DNA from: Enterobacter genomosp. O
GTDB taxonomy: Bacteria; Pseudomonadota; Gammaproteobacteria; Enterobacterales; Enterobacteriaceae
NCBI RefSeq assembly: GCF_001022965.1
Contig: NZ_LECZ01000018.1
Coordinates: 17,661-81,660, forward strand
Length of the DNA: 64,000 bases
Direction: 5' to 3'
The notes below the pieces were generated by a model, which saw only the letters and a list, made by a program, of their open reading frames with translations, was not told the DNA's origin and searched no databases. Both the position numbers and the translations under genes were made by a program. This document shows positions 40,121-51,451 of this stretch, in pieces. How positions within the stretch are numbered: position 1 is the stretch's first letter; each line of letters opens with the position of its first letter.

Positions 40121-41247
40121 AGCGTTACCCGATTGTTTTTAAGTGCATGCAAAATACGGCCACAAGCCTGCCCGTCTCCGTAAGGATTATGGGCCCGGCT
40201 CATCGCCTGATACGCTTCATCGTCGTGCAGGAGGCGCGTGACCTCTTCGACAATTAACTGTGTGTTGGTTCCGACCAGGCGCACGGTTCCCGCTTTGACG
40301 GCTTCCGGACGTTCGGTCGTTTCACGCATCACCAGTACCGGTTTACCGAGGGACGGCGCTTCTTCCTGAATTCCGCCGGAATCGGTGAGGATCAGCCAGG
40401 CATGGTTCATCAGCCAGACAAACGGCATGTAGTCCTGCGGTTCAATCAGCAGAACATTGTCGACATGGCCCAGAATGCGGTTAACCGGCTCGCTGACGTT
40501 AGGGTTGAGATGCACCGGATAGACAATCTGCACATCTTCATTCTGCGCGGCAATTTCAGCCAGCGCATGGCAGATTTGCTCAAAACCCCGGCCAAAGCTT
40601 TCGCGACGGTGGCCGGTGACCAGGATGGTTTTTTTGCCGTTGTGCAGGAATGGATAGCGGGCAGCGAGGTCTTGCTGAAGGGAGCTATTTGCCAGAACGC
40701 GGTCACGAACCCAAATTAACGCATCAATAACCGTATTGCCGGTCACAAAGATTTTGTTATCGGCGATATTTTCACGCAGCAGGTTCTGACGCGAGTTTTC
40801 CGTGGGTGCAAAGTGGTACATCGCCAGATGCCCGGTGAGCGTGCGGTTGGCTTCTTCCGGCCACGGCGAGTAAAGGTTACCGGTGCGTAGTCCCGCCTCA
40901 ACATGTCCAACGGGAATACGCTGATAAAACGCGGCCAGACTTGTCGCCACGGTGGTAGTGGTGTCGCCGTGGACCAGCACCACGTCAGGCTTGAATGACT
41001 CCAGGATCGGCTTGAGCTCTTGCAGAATGCGGCAGGTGATCTCCGTCAACCCTTGCCCCGGCTTCATAATATTAAGATCGTAGTCCGGGACGATGGAAAA
41101 GAGCGTTAAGACCTGATCGAGCATCTCACGGTGTTGGGCAGTGACGCACACTTTCGCTTCAATATCAGGATCGCTGGCCAGCGCATGAACCAGAGGTGCC
41201 ATCTTAATGGCCTCCGGCCTGGTGCCAAATACGGTAAGTACTTTCAC
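40117..41247 (-). CDS. wecB: UDP-GlcNAc 2-epimerase WecB
   Basis: WecB interconverts UDP-GlcNAc and UDP-ManNAc, non-hydrolysing type. It has 376 residues starting at GTG ([19 protein letters not shown]), as in E. coli. The conserved VHGDTTTT (about 93-100), TGHRRESFG (about 210-218) and [20 protein letters not shown] segments identify the family. It lies 56 bp after wzzE. Confidence 0.97.
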   Translation of the reverse strand: MKVLTVFGTRPEAIKMAPLVHALASDPDIEAKVCVTAQHREMLDQVLTLFSIVPDYDLNIMKPGQGLTEITCRILQELKPILESFKPDVVLVHGDTTTTVATSLAAFYQRIPVGHVEAGLRTGNLYSPWPEEANRTLTGHLAMYHFAPTENSRQNLLRENIADNKIFVTGNTVIDALIWVRDRVLANSSLQQDLAARYPFLHNGKKTILVTGHRRESFGRGFEQICHALAEIAAQNEDVQIVYPVHLNPNVSEPVNRILGHVDNVLLIEPQDYMPFVWLMNHAWLILTDSGGIQEEAPSLGKPVLVMRETTERPEAVKAGTVRLVGTNTQLIVEEVTRLLHDDEAYQAMSRAHNPYGDGQACGRILHALKNNRVTL

Positions 41248-41303
41248 ATCGATTCTCTTCGATTAGGCGATGAAGGCCGTAGCCTTCATCGTAGACGGCG
41301 TTC

Positions 41304-42350
41304 TTAGTTTGTGCGACGACGCGTTAACGCCACGCCAGCGCCCGTCAGTGCGCCTACAATCCCCCACATAATCATCAGGAATGCACGACGCGGACTATCG
41401 CGTTTTACAGGCTCTTCAGGCGTTCGCAAATAACGATAGGTCTGAAAACGCGGGTCCATCGTTGGGCCAACATTCAGGGTGGTGAGCATGGCGCGGTTTT
41501 GATCGTAGTCGAGGTCAAAATCGGGGCCAACGGCCTGAAGATTTTCCAAACGTGCCTGCAGCATAGGGCGCCCAAGAAGGAACATTTCAGAGTCAGGCAG
41601 CTCATCTGCCGGAACATCCGTTTCGCTGCGGGAAATATTGTGCTGTTCCGCGATTTTCAGCGCCTGCTCAATATTATGAACGCGACGAGCAAAGATGGCT
41701 TTCGCCACCTCTTCCTGACGTTTTACCTGCGCTTTCATCTGGATGGTACGGGCTGCCCAGGCACCCTTAAGCTCTTCGTTAAGATGGCTTGCGGCACGCT
41801 GGCTGGCAAACGCAACATACTGACGCAACAGGTTGTTGGCATCCGGCGCGGTTTCTGCAATCAGCTTAACGCTGTCATTGACGTTACGCAGCGCATCGCC
41901 CGGCATAAACTGAATATTGTTAATCAGATCGTCCAACAGCGCGGCATCAACCTTGCTGTTACCCACCATGCGTTGCTTGTAATAATCCGTCTGGGACCAG
42001 AAGTCGCGACGCGTGTCCCAGGAGGCCAGTTGCATCACAAATTCTTTATAGGCTTCATCCATAACGGAAGCCTGATCGGGTGTCGCCAGATTCGCCTTGA
42101 TATCCAGATTACGCAGGAACTGCTGCTGGGAATAAAACCCGCCGAGCATGTTAACCGTTGGTCGGTCTGTAATTGCCGTGGCACTCCATTCCTGTTTTGC
42201 AAAGAAGGTGTAGGCCAGCGCTAACAGTGCAAACCCCAGCGCGATCCCCGCAATCCAAAGTTTGCCTGCCCATAACACGCGAAACAAACCCCGAATATCC
42301 AGTTCATTCTCAGTTACCACTGATTTCGCTCCCGCCAACGGTTGAGTCAT
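41304..42350 (-). CDS. wzzE: ECA chain-length regulator WzzE
   Basis: This is a polysaccharide co-polymerase that sets ECA chain length with WzyE. It has 348 residues from the second of two adjacent ATGs (better ribosome-site spacing and E. coli-like MTQPLAG). Two membrane helices (about 30-52 and 323-342) flank a large periplasmic, mainly helical domain. The Pro-rich segment before the second helix (RTPEEPVKRDSPRR) is the Wzz signature. It lies 13 bp after wecA. Confidence 0.95.
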   Translation of the reverse strand: MTQPLAGAKSVVTENELDIRGLFRVLWAGKLWIAGIALGFALLALAYTFFAKQEWSATAITDRPTVNMLGGFYSQQQFLRNLDIKANLATPDQASVMDEAYKEFVMQLASWDTRRDFWSQTDYYKQRMVGNSKVDAALLDDLINNIQFMPGDALRNVNDSVKLIAETAPDANNLLRQYVAFASQRAASHLNEELKGAWAARTIQMKAQVKRQEEVAKAIFARRVHNIEQALKIAEQHNISRSETDVPADELPDSEMFLLGRPMLQARLENLQAVGPDFDLDYDQNRAMLTTLNVGPTMDPRFQTYRYLRTPEEPVKRDSPRRAFLMIMWGIVGALTGAGVALTRRRTN

Positions 42351-42363
42351 CATAGTCCCGGTT

Positions 42364-43467
42364 TTACTTAGTTAATGTTGTATTTTTGTCATTATTACGA
42401 CGCATCCTGCGTTTCAGACGTTTAATGAATCGCGCTACTTTCCATGCGCGCTTAATGCAATAGCCGTACAGGAAAAATGCTAGCAAGAATAATACCAACA
42501 TTACCCATTCAGGAATAAAATGGGCATATTCTGCAGCGACGCCAATAGCAGCGAGAATAGCAGCGGCCAGGGTGATCAGAACAAACGCCTGACGAGAAGT
42601 GAACCCCGCGCGCATGATGAGATGATGAATATGCTGACGATCGGGAGAGAAAGGACTCATCCCTTTGCGCAGACGGCGATACATAATCGCCACCATATCC
42701 ATTAACGGAATGGCAATGATCCATAATGCTGTGACGGGACTGATCGGGTGAGTTTTACCCTGTGTGGTTTCGAGCAAAATCCAGATCACGGTAAAACCGA
42801 TCAACGTACTGCCCGCGTCACCCATGAAGACTTTATAGCGACGCCCCAGCGCACCGAGGTTTAAGAGGATATAAGGCAGGATCGCGGCAATCATGGCAAA
42901 ACACCACATTGCCAGGCTGTACTGACCATCAAACCACAAAATAATGCCGATTGCAGCGAACGAGACGGAAGACAATCCACCAAGCAGGCCGTCAATACCG
43001 TCCACCATGTTGAAAGCATTGATTGCCGCCCAGACGGCAAAGAGCGTCAGGAAGAAGCCAAATGGCCCCAGGACTAACTCCCAGGGACCAAACACATAGC
43101 CCAGGCTTCTCAGATACAGGCCGCCCACAAGCATCATCACTACGCCAATTGCCGCCTGAACGGTGGCGCGTATTTTCACCGCGATATCGAATCGGTCATC
43201 AAGTGCCCCTACGAGTACGAGGACACCCGCACAGGCAAGATAAAGGGCTGCGTGTGGGATATAATAATCCGCAATACCAAACGTGAAACAGATACCAGCG
43301 TAAACAGAAATCCCTCCAACCAGAGGAATAAGTCCTTGATGACGTTTACGAAAATTAGGTTTATCCACCAGCCCTATTCGTTTTGCCACCTTGCGCGCGA
43401 TGAACAAAAAACAGGTTGTGAATAAAAAAATACTGATTAGCTCAGTCACAACGGTGAGTAGATTCAC
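42364..43467 (-). CDS. wecA: UDP-GlcNAc:undecaprenyl-P GlcNAc-1-P transferase WecA
   Basis: WecA starts ECA (and many O antigens) by moving GlcNAc-1-P to undecaprenyl phosphate. It is an integral membrane protein of 367 residues, GTG start, with about 11 helices. Catalytic motifs are GALDDRFD (about 87-94), NMVDGIDG (about 153-160) and the C-terminal His-rich loop PDRQHIHHLIMRAG. The basic cytosolic tail (RFIKRLKRRMRRNNDK) is clear. It is the first ECA gene, and its GTG overlaps the stop of a 15-codon leader ORF. Confidence 0.97.
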   Translation of the reverse strand: MNLLTVVTELISIFLFTTCFLFIARKVAKRIGLVDKPNFRKRHQGLIPLVGGISVYAGICFTFGIADYYIPHAALYLACAGVLVLVGALDDRFDIAVKIRATVQAAIGVVMMLVGGLYLRSLGYVFGPWELVLGPFGFFLTLFAVWAAINAFNMVDGIDGLLGGLSSVSFAAIGIILWFDGQYSLAMWCFAMIAAILPYILLNLGALGRRYKVFMGDAGSTLIGFTVIWILLETTQGKTHPISPVTALWIIAIPLMDMVAIMYRRLRKGMSPFSPDRQHIHHLIMRAGFTSRQAFVLITLAAAILAAIGVAAEYAHFIPEWVMLVLFLLAFFLYGYCIKRAWKVARFIKRLKRRMRRNNDKNTTLTK

Positions 43468-43511
43468 AATGGATTGCTCTCAACAAATGTTAGTCCCGGA
43501 AGTATAACCAT
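43464..43511 (-). CDS. Possible 15-codon leader ORF overlapping the wecA start
   Basis: The minus strand encodes MVILPGLTFVESNPL, ATG at 43511, with its TGA stop overlapping the wecA GTG (GTGA). Such an overlap usually means translational coupling. A weak ribosome site (GGTGG, five bases before ATG) is the 3' arm of a hairpin. I know of no described leader peptide here; it may be chance. Confidence 0.3.
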   Translation of the reverse strand: MVILPGLTFVESNPL

Positions 43512-43546
43512 GAAGCCACCGCCTCAGAAGTAATAAAGGTGGCTTC
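43512..43546 (-). promoter_or_regulatory. Hairpin in the wecA leader
   Basis: A 9-bp perfect stem (GAAGCCACC/GGTGGCTTC) with a 17-base loop lies immediately upstream of the small leader ORF. No U-tract follows, so it is not a terminator; it could mask the leader ORF's ribosome site. The rest of the 200-bp wecA-rho spacer is AT-rich and holds the rho terminator. Confidence 0.5.
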
Positions 43547-43660
43547 TCACAACTCCCTTTGTATATTTTTCAATCAATTATTTCTTTGACTGTATAAACG
43601 ACCCTATTGTCGCACCGACCGGTCAAAATTGGGAGTAGGTGGTACTAGCGTATAGTCCAT

Positions 43661-43692
43661 AAAAGAAAAACGCCACGTAAAAACGTGGCGTT
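43661..43692 (-). terminator. Intrinsic terminator of rho
   Basis: On the minus strand AACGCCACGT and ACGTGGCGTT form a 10-bp stem followed by TTTTCTTTT, 18 bases after the rho stop. Confidence 0.9.
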
Positions 43693-43709
43693 CACTGGCT
43701 TTATTTGCG

Positions 43710-44969
43710 TTACGAGCGTTTCATCATGTCGAAGAAATCGTCGTTTGTTTTGGTCATCGCCAGTTTGTTAATGAGGAACTCCATCGCGTCAATTTCACCC
43801 ATTGGATGGATGATTTTGCGCAGGATCCACATTTTCTGCAGCTCTTCCTGTGTGGTGAGCAGTTCTTCTTTACGGGTACCGGAACGGTTGTAGTCGATTG
43901 CCGGGAAGACGCGTTTCTCAGCAATTTTACGAGAAAGGTGCAGTTCCATGTTGCCTGTACCTTTAAACTCTTCGTAAATGACTTCGTCCATTTTGGAACC
44001 GGTGTCGATCAGCGCCGTCGCGATGATGGTCAGGCTGCCGCCCTCTTCCACGTTACGTGCTGCACCGAAGAAACGTTTCGGACGATGCAGGGCGTTAGCA
44101 TCCACACCACCGGTCAGTACTTTACCGGAAGCCGGGACAACGGTGTTGTAGGCACGCGCCAGACGCGTAATGGAGTCGAGCAGGATGATCACGTCTTTCT
44201 TGTGCTCAACCAGGCGTTTCGCCTTCTCGATTACCATTTCTGCTACCTGAACGTGGCGAGATGCCGGTTCATCAAAGGTTGAAGCGACAACTTCACCTTT
44301 AACCAGACGCTGCATCTCGGTCACTTCTTCCGGACGTTCGTCAATCAGCAGCACCATCAGCACACAGTCTGGGTGGTTGTAGGCGATGCTCTGCGCGATG
44401 TTCTGCAGCAGCATGGTTTTACCCGCTTTTGGCGGCGCGACAATCAGACCACGCTGACCACGACCGATTGGTGAGGCCAGATCCAGAACGCGAGCGGTTA
44501 AGTCTTCGGTAGAACCGTTACCACGCTCCATGCGCAGACGAGAGTTTGCGTGCAGTGGCGTCAAGTTCTCGAACAGGATCTTATTGCGCGAGTTTTCCGG
44601 TTTGTCGTAGTTAACTTCGTTAACTTTCAACAGCGCAAAGTAGCGTTCACCCTCTTTAGGAGGACGAATCTTACCTGAAATGGTGTCACCAGTGCGGAGG
44701 TTGAAACGGCGGATTTGGCTGGGGGATACGTAGATGTCGTCAGGGCCGGCGAGGTAGGAGCTGTCTGCAGAGCGGAGGAAACCAAATCCGTCTTGCAATA
44801 TCTCCAGCACACCGTCGCCAAAGATATCTTCGCCACTCTTAGCGTGCTGCTTCAGGATGGCGAAAATGATGTCCTGCTTGCGCATACGAGCCTGGTTTTC
44901 CAGCCCCATATTTTCGCCGAGAGTGATCAGCTCAGAAACCGGCGTATTCTTTAATTCGGTAAGATTCAT
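43710..44969 (-). CDS. rho: Transcription termination factor Rho
   Basis: Rho is a hexameric RNA-dependent ATPase that ends transcription. I chose the ATG giving [15 protein letters not shown], 419 residues as in E. coli; 24 upstream open codons belong to the leader. The N-terminal RNA-binding domain contains DGFGFLRS and [16 protein letters not shown]. Walker A is APPKAGKT (about 178-185) and Walker B is [14 protein letters not shown]. The Q loop and C-terminus are near identical to E. coli. Confidence 0.98.
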   Translation of the reverse strand: MNLTELKNTPVSELITLGENMGLENQARMRKQDIIFAILKQHAKSGEDIFGDGVLEILQDGFGFLRSADSSYLAGPDDIYVSPSQIRRFNLRTGDTISGKIRPPKEGERYFALLKVNEVNYDKPENSRNKILFENLTPLHANSRLRMERGNGSTEDLTARVLDLASPIGRGQRGLIVAPPKAGKTMLLQNIAQSIAYNHPDCVLMVLLIDERPEEVTEMQRLVKGEVVASTFDEPASRHVQVAEMVIEKAKRLVEHKKDVIILLDSITRLARAYNTVVPASGKVLTGGVDANALHRPKRFFGAARNVEEGGSLTIIATALIDTGSKMDEVIYEEFKGTGNMELHLSRKIAEKRVFPAIDYNRSGTRKEELLTTQEELQKMWILRKIIHPMGEIDAMEFLINKLAMTKTNDDFFDMMKRS

Positions 44970-45314
44970 AATGGTGTGGGTTCTTAAACTCGGGGTGATT
45001 CTCGAACTTAATGTTGTGAATGGTATGGCAGGGTCATCCATGCCTGTTTAGCGGCCATCACCTCATGTCTGTTCGCTGTCTGGTCACAGGGAAAGAACGC
45101 AGAACTGAAACGACAAGACGGATTGAGTGACAAGCCCGGAATTTAGCCACTTCACGCACTGTTTATGTCAACAACGGGAAGTATCGGGTAAAACAAGATT
45201 CAAACAACAAGATATGTTTAAAACGAAGTCATAGCTAACTTAGCACGACTTCAGCCGGGCGTCCAGAGTTCCACATCATTTAGCCAGATGCTCTGGACGC
45301 ACAGCGGAGAAACC
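44970..45314 (-). promoter_or_regulatory. rho leader / trxA-rho spacer
   Basis: These 345 bp contain no intact gene. In E. coli this leader carries rhoL (33 codons). Here the homologous reading frame can be followed (SLNPSCRFSSA, then FFP), but it lacks the upstream ATG; a TAA lies where the E. coli N-terminus would be, and the C-terminus runs on in another sequence to 45011. The long leader fits Rho autoregulation by premature termination. Confidence 0.6.
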
Positions 45315-45644
45315 TTACGCCAGGTTAGCGTCCAGGAACTCTTTCAGTTGACCTTTGGACAGCGCGCCCACTTTGGTCGCCGCCACTTCGCCGTTTTTGA
45401 ACAGCAGCAGGGTCGGGATGCCGCGGATACCGTATTTTGGCGCGGTGCCCGGGTTCTGGTCGATGTTCAGCTTGGCAACGGTCAGTTTGCCCTGATATTC
45501 GTCGGCGATCTCATCCAGAATCGGGGCGATCATTTTGCAAGGACCACACCATTCAGCCCAGAAATCGACGAGGATCAGCCCGTCAGCCTTAAGTACGTCC
45601 GTGTCAAAACTGTCGTCAGTCAGGTGAATAATTTTATCGCTCAT
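45315..45644 (-). CDS. trxA: Thioredoxin 1
   Basis: TrxA is the main cytosolic protein disulphide reductant. It has 109 residues from [14 protein letters not shown]. coli length. The active site WCGPC is at 32-36 and the cis-proline loop GIPTLLLF near 75-82. An upstream open extension of 25 codons lacks support. It is divergent from rhlB and lies upstream of rho on the same strand. Confidence 0.98.
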   Translation of the reverse strand: MSDKIIHLTDDSFDTDVLKADGLILVDFWAEWCGPCKMIAPILDEIADEYQGKLTVAKLNIDQNPGTAPKYGIRGIPTLLLFKNGEVAATKVGALSKGQLKEFLDANLA

Positions 45645-45788
45645 ATATAACTCCACAGGAATAAGCCTGGTACGTTGGTTTTGTCTCCACCAACGACGTG
45701 TTGATGTCGCATTAACCAACTAAAGGTTGACTTTATTTCACCGGATACGCTTTCGTAAAGCAATAGTAAGCTGATATTCTACCACACT

Positions 45789-47057
45789 ATGAGCAAAACA
45801 CATTTAACAGAACAGAAGTTTTCCGACTTCGCCCTGCACGCAAAGGTAATCGAAGCCCTTGAAAATAAAGGGTTTCATAACTGCACGCCCATTCAGGCCC
45901 TCGCGCTGCCGCTGACGCTGGCCGGTCGCGATGTTGCCGGGCAGGCGCAAACCGGTACCGGCAAAACGATGGCGTTTTTGACGTCAACGTTTCATTATTT
46001 ACTTTCTCACCCAGCGATTGCAGACCGCAAAGTTAACCAGCCGCGCGCGCTAATTATGGCCCCGACGCGAGAACTGGCGGTACAGATCCACGCAGACGCT
46101 GAACCCCTGGCGCAGGCTACCGGCCTGAAGCTTGGCCTGGCCTATGGCGGCGATGGCTACGATAAGCAGCTGAAAGTGCTGGAAAGCGGTGTGGATATCC
46201 TGATCGGTACCACCGGCCGTCTTATTGATTACGCCAAACAGAACCACATTAACCTCGGCGCAATCCAGGTTGTGGTGCTCGATGAAGCTGACCGTATGTA
46301 CGATCTGGGCTTCATTAAAGACATCCGCTGGCTGTTCCGCCGTATGCCTCCGGCTAATCAGCGTCTGAATATGCTGTTCTCTGCAACCCTCTCGTACCGC
46401 GTTCGCGAACTGGCGTTCGAACAGATGAACAACGCCGAATATGTAGAAGTGGAACCTGAGCAGAAAACGGGTCACCGCATTAAAGAAGAGCTCTTCTATC
46501 CTTCTAATGAAGAGAAAATGCGTCTGCTGCAAACGCTGATTGAAGAAGAGTGGCCAGACCGCGCCATTATCTTCGCAAACACCAAACACCGTTGTGAAGA
46601 CATCTGGGGCCATCTGGCGGCAGACGGTCACCGTGTTGGCCTGTTGACCGGCGACGTGGCGCAGAAAAAACGCCTGCGTATTCTCGAAGAGTTTACCCGT
46701 GGCGATCTCGATATTCTGGTCGCAACCGACGTGGCAGCACGTGGTTTGCACATTCCAGCCGTGACGCATGTGTTTAACTATGACCTGCCAGACGACTGCG
46801 AAGACTATGTACACCGTATCGGTCGTACCGGTCGTGCGGGCGCAAGCGGTCACTCTATTAGCCTTGCGTGTGAAGAGTATGCGCTGAATCTTCCAGCCAT
46901 TGAGACTTACATCGGTCACTCTATTCCGCAGAGCAAATACAACCCGGAAGCGCTGTTAAGCGAACTGCCGCCGCCTAAGCGTCTTACCCGCCCACGCTCC
47001 GGCAATGGTCCGCGTCGTTCAGGCGGCGCACCGCGTAATCGTCGTCGTTCAGGTTAA
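45789..47057 (+). CDS. rhlB: DEAD-box RNA helicase RhlB
   Basis: RhlB is the ATP-dependent RNA helicase of the RNase E degradosome. It has 422 residues. The Q motif is near 30-37, Walker A is AQTGTGKT (53-60), DEAD is [16 protein letters not shown] is LFSATLS, and motif VI is [11 protein letters not shown] basic, Arg/Gly-rich C-terminal tail binds RNA. It is followed by gppA six bases later. Confidence 0.97.
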   Translation: MSKTHLTEQKFSDFALHAKVIEALENKGFHNCTPIQALALPLTLAGRDVAGQAQTGTGKTMAFLTSTFHYLLSHPAIADRKVNQPRALIMAPTRELAVQIHADAEPLAQATGLKLGLAYGGDGYDKQLKVLESGVDILIGTTGRLIDYAKQNHINLGAIQVVVLDEADRMYDLGFIKDIRWLFRRMPPANQRLNMLFSATLSYRVRELAFEQMNNAEYVEVEPEQKTGHRIKEELFYPSNEEKMRLLQTLIEEEWPDRAIIFANTKHRCEDIWGHLAADGHRVGLLTGDVAQKKRLRILEEFTRGDLDILVATDVAARGLHIPAVTHVFNYDLPDDCEDYVHRIGRTGRAGASGHSISLACEEYALNLPAIETYIGHSIPQSKYNPEALLSELPPPKRLTRPRSGNGPRRSGGAPRNRRRSG

Positions 47058-47063
47058 GAAAAT

Positions 47064-48548
47064 ATGCTCAGCTCCACCTCGCTTTATGCAGCAATCGATC
47101 TCGGCTCGAATAGTTTTCATATGCTGGTTGTGCGCGAGGTGGCAGGAAGCATACAAACGCTGACGCGCATTAAGCGCAAGGTCCGCCTCGCGGCGGGCCT
47201 GAGCAGCGACAATTACCTCTCACCTGAAGCCATGGAACGTGGCTGGCAGTGTCTGCGACTCTTTGCTGAGCGTCTGCAGGATATCCCTCATGCCCAAATC
47301 ACCGTCGTCGCCACCGCGACGCTCCGACTGGCGGTCAACGCCGTAGATTTCATTGCCAGAGCGCAGGAAATTCTGGGCTGTCCGGTTCAGGTTATCAGCG
47401 GTGAAGAAGAAGCTCGCCTGATTTATCAGGGTGTTGCGCACACCACGGGGGGAGACGATCGCCGCCTGGTGGTGGATATCGGCGGTGCCAGCACAGAACT
47501 GGTTACCGGTACCGGCGCGCAGGCGACGTCGCTGTTCAGCCTGTCAATGGGCTGCGTGACCTGGCTTGAGCGCTACTTTGCTGACCGAAATCTGGGTAAA
47601 GAGAACTTCGACGAGGCAGAACATGCCGCGCGCGAGGTGTTACGTCCCGTCATGGATGAACTGCGCTATCACGGCTGGAAAGTCTGCGTGGGTGCGTCGG
47701 GGACCGTGCAGGCCCTGCAGGAAATCATGATGGCGCAGGGAATGGACGAGCGGATTACGCTTGCCAAACTTCATCAGCTGAAACAGCGCGCCATTCAGTG
47801 TGGACGGCTGGAAGAGCTGGAAATTGAAGGTCTGACGCTTGAACGCGCGCTGGTCTTCCCGAGCGGGCTGGCCATTCTGATTGCGATTTTCACCGAGCTC
47901 AACATCACCTGTATGACGCTGGCTGGCGGCGCGCTGCGCGAAGGCCTGGTTTATGGGATGTTGCATCTGTCGGTCGATCAGGACATTCGCAGCCGCACCC
48001 TGCGCAACGTGCAGCGCCGTTTTCTGGTTGATATCGAGCAGGCCGGTCGCGTGGCGCAGCTGGCGTCTCGCTTCGCCGATCGGGTCGCTAACGTCTGGGA
48101 TCTCGACCATCTGAGCCGCGATTTGTTGCTAAGCGCCTGTGCGCTCCACGAAGTGGGGTTGAGCATAGATTTTAAGCAGGCACCTGCTCACGCAGCGTAT
48201 CTGGTGCGTAATCTTGATTTACCGGGCTATACGCCCGCACAGAAAAAATTGCTGGCAACGCTGCTGCTGAACCAGACCAATGCCGTTGATCTCTCCTCTT
48301 TGCATCAGCAAAACGCCGTACCGCCGCGCGTGGCCGAGCACATGTGCCGCCTGCTGCGTCTGGCCATCCTGTTTGCCAGCCGTCGTCGCGATGATTTGCT
48401 CCCTGCTATCAGCCTGGTGGCCGACGACGAAAAACTGTCTCTGACGCTGCCGGAAAACTGGATTGATAAACACCCGCTTGGGGCAGAGATGATCGAGCAG
48501 GAGTGCCAGTGGCAAAGCTATGTGCACTGGGTGTTGGAAGTAAAGTAA
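47064..48548 (+). CDS. gppA: Guanosine pentaphosphatase / exopolyphosphatase GppA
   Basis: GppA hydrolyses pppGpp to ppGpp and shortens polyphosphate, thereby tuning the stringent response. It has 494 residues, E. coli length. The actin-like ATPase fold is visible: [14 protein letters not shown] (about 9-22), [15 protein letters not shown] and [12 protein letters not shown] (about 135-146). The C-terminal HD-like domain includes [15 protein letters not shown]. It is co-directional with rhlB and followed by a REP. Confidence 0.96.
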   Translation: MLSSTSLYAAIDLGSNSFHMLVVREVAGSIQTLTRIKRKVRLAAGLSSDNYLSPEAMERGWQCLRLFAERLQDIPHAQITVVATATLRLAVNAVDFIARAQEILGCPVQVISGEEEARLIYQGVAHTTGGDDRRLVVDIGGASTELVTGTGAQATSLFSLSMGCVTWLERYFADRNLGKENFDEAEHAAREVLRPVMDELRYHGWKVCVGASGTVQALQEIMMAQGMDERITLAKLHQLKQRAIQCGRLEELEIEGLTLERALVFPSGLAILIAIFTELNITCMTLAGGALREGLVYGMLHLSVDQDIRSRTLRNVQRRFLVDIEQAGRVAQLASRFADRVANVWDLDHLSRDLLLSACALHEVGLSIDFKQAPAHAAYLVRNLDLPGYTPAQKKLLATLLLNQTNAVDLSSLHQQNAVPPRVAEHMCRLLRLAILFASRRRDDLLPAISLVADDEKLSLTLPENWIDKHPLGAEMIEQECQWQSYVHWVLEVK

Positions 48549-48561
48549 GATAGTAAAAAAT

Positions 48562-48591
48562 GCCGGGTGGCGCTGCGCTTACCCGGCCTAC
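48562..48591. repeat. REP element between gppA and rep
   Basis: A single unit, GCCGGGTGGCGCTGCGC and TTACCCGGCC, separates convergent gppA and rep. It is the only terminator-like structure in the 57-bp spacer. Confidence 0.85.
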
Positions 48592-48605
48592 AAGTCCCTC
48601 CGGAC

Positions 48606-50630
48606 TTATCCTTTCTCTTTGGCTTTTGCCAGCATGGCGCGAATATTCGCCACGTTAGCCTGTCCCTTGTGCATACGCTCTTCAGCGGTAATCACTTTGC
48701 GCTCCTGTTCCCAAATCAGGTCATCCTGCGGCAGTTCCAGCAGGAAACGGCTCGGCTCCGGGCGCACCAGTTCACCGTACTGACGGCGCTCTTTACACAG
48801 CGTGAACGTCAGCTCTTTCTGCGCGCGGGTGATCCCCACATAGGCCAGACGGCGCTCCTCGTCGACGTTGTCTTCATCTATGCTGCTCTGGTGCGGTAAT
48901 AATCCCTCTTCCATGCCGACCAGATACACATACGGGAATTCCAGACCTTTGGACGCATGCAGCGTCATCAGCTGAACCTGATCGGCCTCTTCTTCGCTCT
49001 CGCCGCGCTCCATCATATCGCGCAGGGTAAAGCGGGTGACCACCTGCGTCAGGGTCATGGGTTCGTCGATTTCAGAGCCTTCCAGCATTTCAGTCATCCA
49101 GCTAAAGAGCTGGTTAACGTTTTTCATGCGCATCTCGGCCGCTTTCGGGCTGGCCGAGGTTTCGTATAGCCACGACTCGTAGTCGATACCGTGGATCAGA
49201 TCGCGAACGGCGGCAATGGGTTCGCGCTCTGCCAGACGCTGCACTTCGCCAAGCCAGTGGGTGAATCGCGTTAACGAATCATACCCACGTCCGCTTAAGG
49301 TCTGGCTCAGCCCCATGTCGAAGCTGGCGGTGAACAGGCTTTTGTTACGCGTCATTGCCCATTCCCCGAGCTTTTGCAGCGTCGCCGGGCCAATCTCACG
49401 TTTTGGCGTATTCACAATGCGCAGAAACGCGCTGTCGTCGTCCGGGTTAGTGAGTACGCGCAGATAGGCCAGCAGGTCTTTGATTTCAGGCCGAGAGAAG
49501 AACGAGGTACCGCCGGAAATTTTGTACGGAATGCGGTTCTGCATCAGCATCTTTTCAAAGACGCGCGACTGGTGATTACCGCGATAGAGGATCGCGTAAT
49601 CCTTATATTCGGTTTTATTGACGAAGTGGTGAGCAATAAGTTCGCCCGTGACGCGCTCCGCTTCATGCTCTTCATTGTTGGCGCTGAGGACTTTCAGCTC
49701 CGTCCCGTAGCCCAACTCGGAGAACAGGCGCTTCTCAAACACGTGCGGGTTGTTGGCGATCAGGATATTTGCCGCCTTCAGGATGCGCCCCGATGAGCGG
49801 TAGTTCTGCTCGAGCTTAATCACCTGCAGCGCCGGAAAATCTTTGCTCAGCAGTACCAGGTTTTGCGGGCGCGCGCCGCGCCAGGAGTAAATTGACTGGT
49901 CGTCATCGCCAACCACGGTGAAACGCGCGCGCTGCCCCACCAGCAGCTTAACAAGCTCGTACTGGCTGGTGTTGGTATCCTGATATTCATCCACCAGCAG
50001 GTAGCGGATTTTATTCTGCCAGCGCTCGCGCACCTCTCCATTGCGCTGCAGCAGCAGCGTGGGCAGCAGGATCAGGTCGTCAAAGTCCAGCACGTTACAC
50101 GCTTTCATATGCGCATCGTATAGACCATAGCAGTGGGCGAAGATCCGATCCCGTTCGCCTTTGGCGATCGCCGCGGCCTGGGCCGGCGTCATCAGATCGT
50201 TTTTCCAGTTGGAGATCGTCGAGATCAGCTGCTGCAACAGCACCTTATCATCTTCGATCAGTCCCTCGGTGAGCTCTTTGAGTAGCGCCACCTGGTCGGT
50301 GTCATCGAAGAGCGAGAAGTTGGACTTCATTCCCAGAGCCGCATATTCACGTTTGATGATATCCAGCCCCAGCGTGTGGAACGTTGAGATCATCAGGCCG
50401 CGCGCCTCTTTACGCCCCAGCGTCTGGCCGACACGCTCTTTCATCTCACGCGCCGCTTTATTGGTAAAGGTCACTGCCGCAATGTGCCGGGCCTGATAGC
50501 CACAGCCGCGGATCAGGTGCGCAATTTTGTTGGTGATTACGCGGGTTTTACCCGAACCGGCCCCTGCCAGCACCAGGCATGGTCCAGTAACGAATTCGAC
50601 CGCTTGTTGTTGTCCAGGGTTTAAACGCAT
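48606..50630 (-). CDS. rep: ATP-dependent DNA helicase Rep
   Basis: Rep is a 3'-5' SF1A helicase that helps replication forks pass bound proteins. I chose the ATG giving [16 protein letters not shown]: 674 residues (E. coli 673). An upstream TTG would add five. Walker A is AGAGSGKTR (about 22-30), motif II is VDEYQDTN, motif III is [17 protein letters not shown], and motif VI is LAYVGITRA. It is a close structural cousin of UvrD, also in this window. Confidence 0.98.
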   Translation of the reverse strand: MRLNPGQQQAVEFVTGPCLVLAGAGSGKTRVITNKIAHLIRGCGYQARHIAAVTFTNKAAREMKERVGQTLGRKEARGLMISTFHTLGLDIIKREYAALGMKSNFSLFDDTDQVALLKELTEGLIEDDKVLLQQLISTISNWKNDLMTPAQAAAIAKGERDRIFAHCYGLYDAHMKACNVLDFDDLILLPTLLLQRNGEVRERWQNKIRYLLVDEYQDTNTSQYELVKLLVGQRARFTVVGDDDQSIYSWRGARPQNLVLLSKDFPALQVIKLEQNYRSSGRILKAANILIANNPHVFEKRLFSELGYGTELKVLSANNEEHEAERVTGELIAHHFVNKTEYKDYAILYRGNHQSRVFEKMLMQNRIPYKISGGTSFFSRPEIKDLLAYLRVLTNPDDDSAFLRIVNTPKREIGPATLQKLGEWAMTRNKSLFTASFDMGLSQTLSGRGYDSLTRFTHWLGEVQRLAEREPIAAVRDLIHGIDYESWLYETSASPKAAEMRMKNVNQLFSWMTEMLEGSEIDEPMTLTQVVTRFTLRDMMERGESEEEADQVQLMTLHASKGLEFPYVYLVGMEEGLLPHQSSIDEDNVDEERRLAYVGITRAQKELTFTLCKERRQYGELVRPEPSRFLLELPQDDLIWEQERKVITAEERMHKGQANVANIRAMLAKAKEKG

Positions 50631-50742
50631 GGGATGGTTGCTCAATCTTCGAACGGGGTGTGGATTGTAGCAGAAAGCCGGACGCAGATTTACCGGCTAA
50701 TGATAAAGTGGAGAAATCGCGATTAACCCGTAGAGCAGAACC

Positions 50743-51356
<614 letters not shown>

Positions 51357-51361
51357 ACAGC

Positions 51362-51387
51362 AAGGCCTTCTCAAAGAGAAGGCCTTT
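51362..51387. terminator. Terminator between ppiC and ilvC
   Basis: An AAGGCCTTCTC/GAGAAGGCCTT stem (11 bp) is followed by a short T-rich stretch on the plus strand. It serves ppiC and perhaps convergent ilvC. Confidence 0.82.
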
Positions 51388-51395
51388 AATGTTTG

Positions 51396-51433
51396 CACCC
51401 TCTCCCTGTGGGAGAGGGTCGGGGTGAGGGCAT
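51396..51433. repeat. Intergenic CCCTCTCCC hairpin repeat
   Basis: CCCTCTCCC, TGT, GGGAGAGGG and then TCGGGGTGAGGGCAT follow. I recognise this sequence as a widespread intergenic palindromic repeat of gammaproteobacteria; its copy number in this genome cannot be seen here. It lies just downstream of the ilvC stop on the other strand. Confidence 0.6.
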
Positions 51434-51451
51434 CAGCCCGCACCTGCGGTG

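Noticed and set aside
46050..46919. 289-codon antisense frame within rhlB.
   Set aside because: It is a shadow of rhlB; no domain pattern or start signal.
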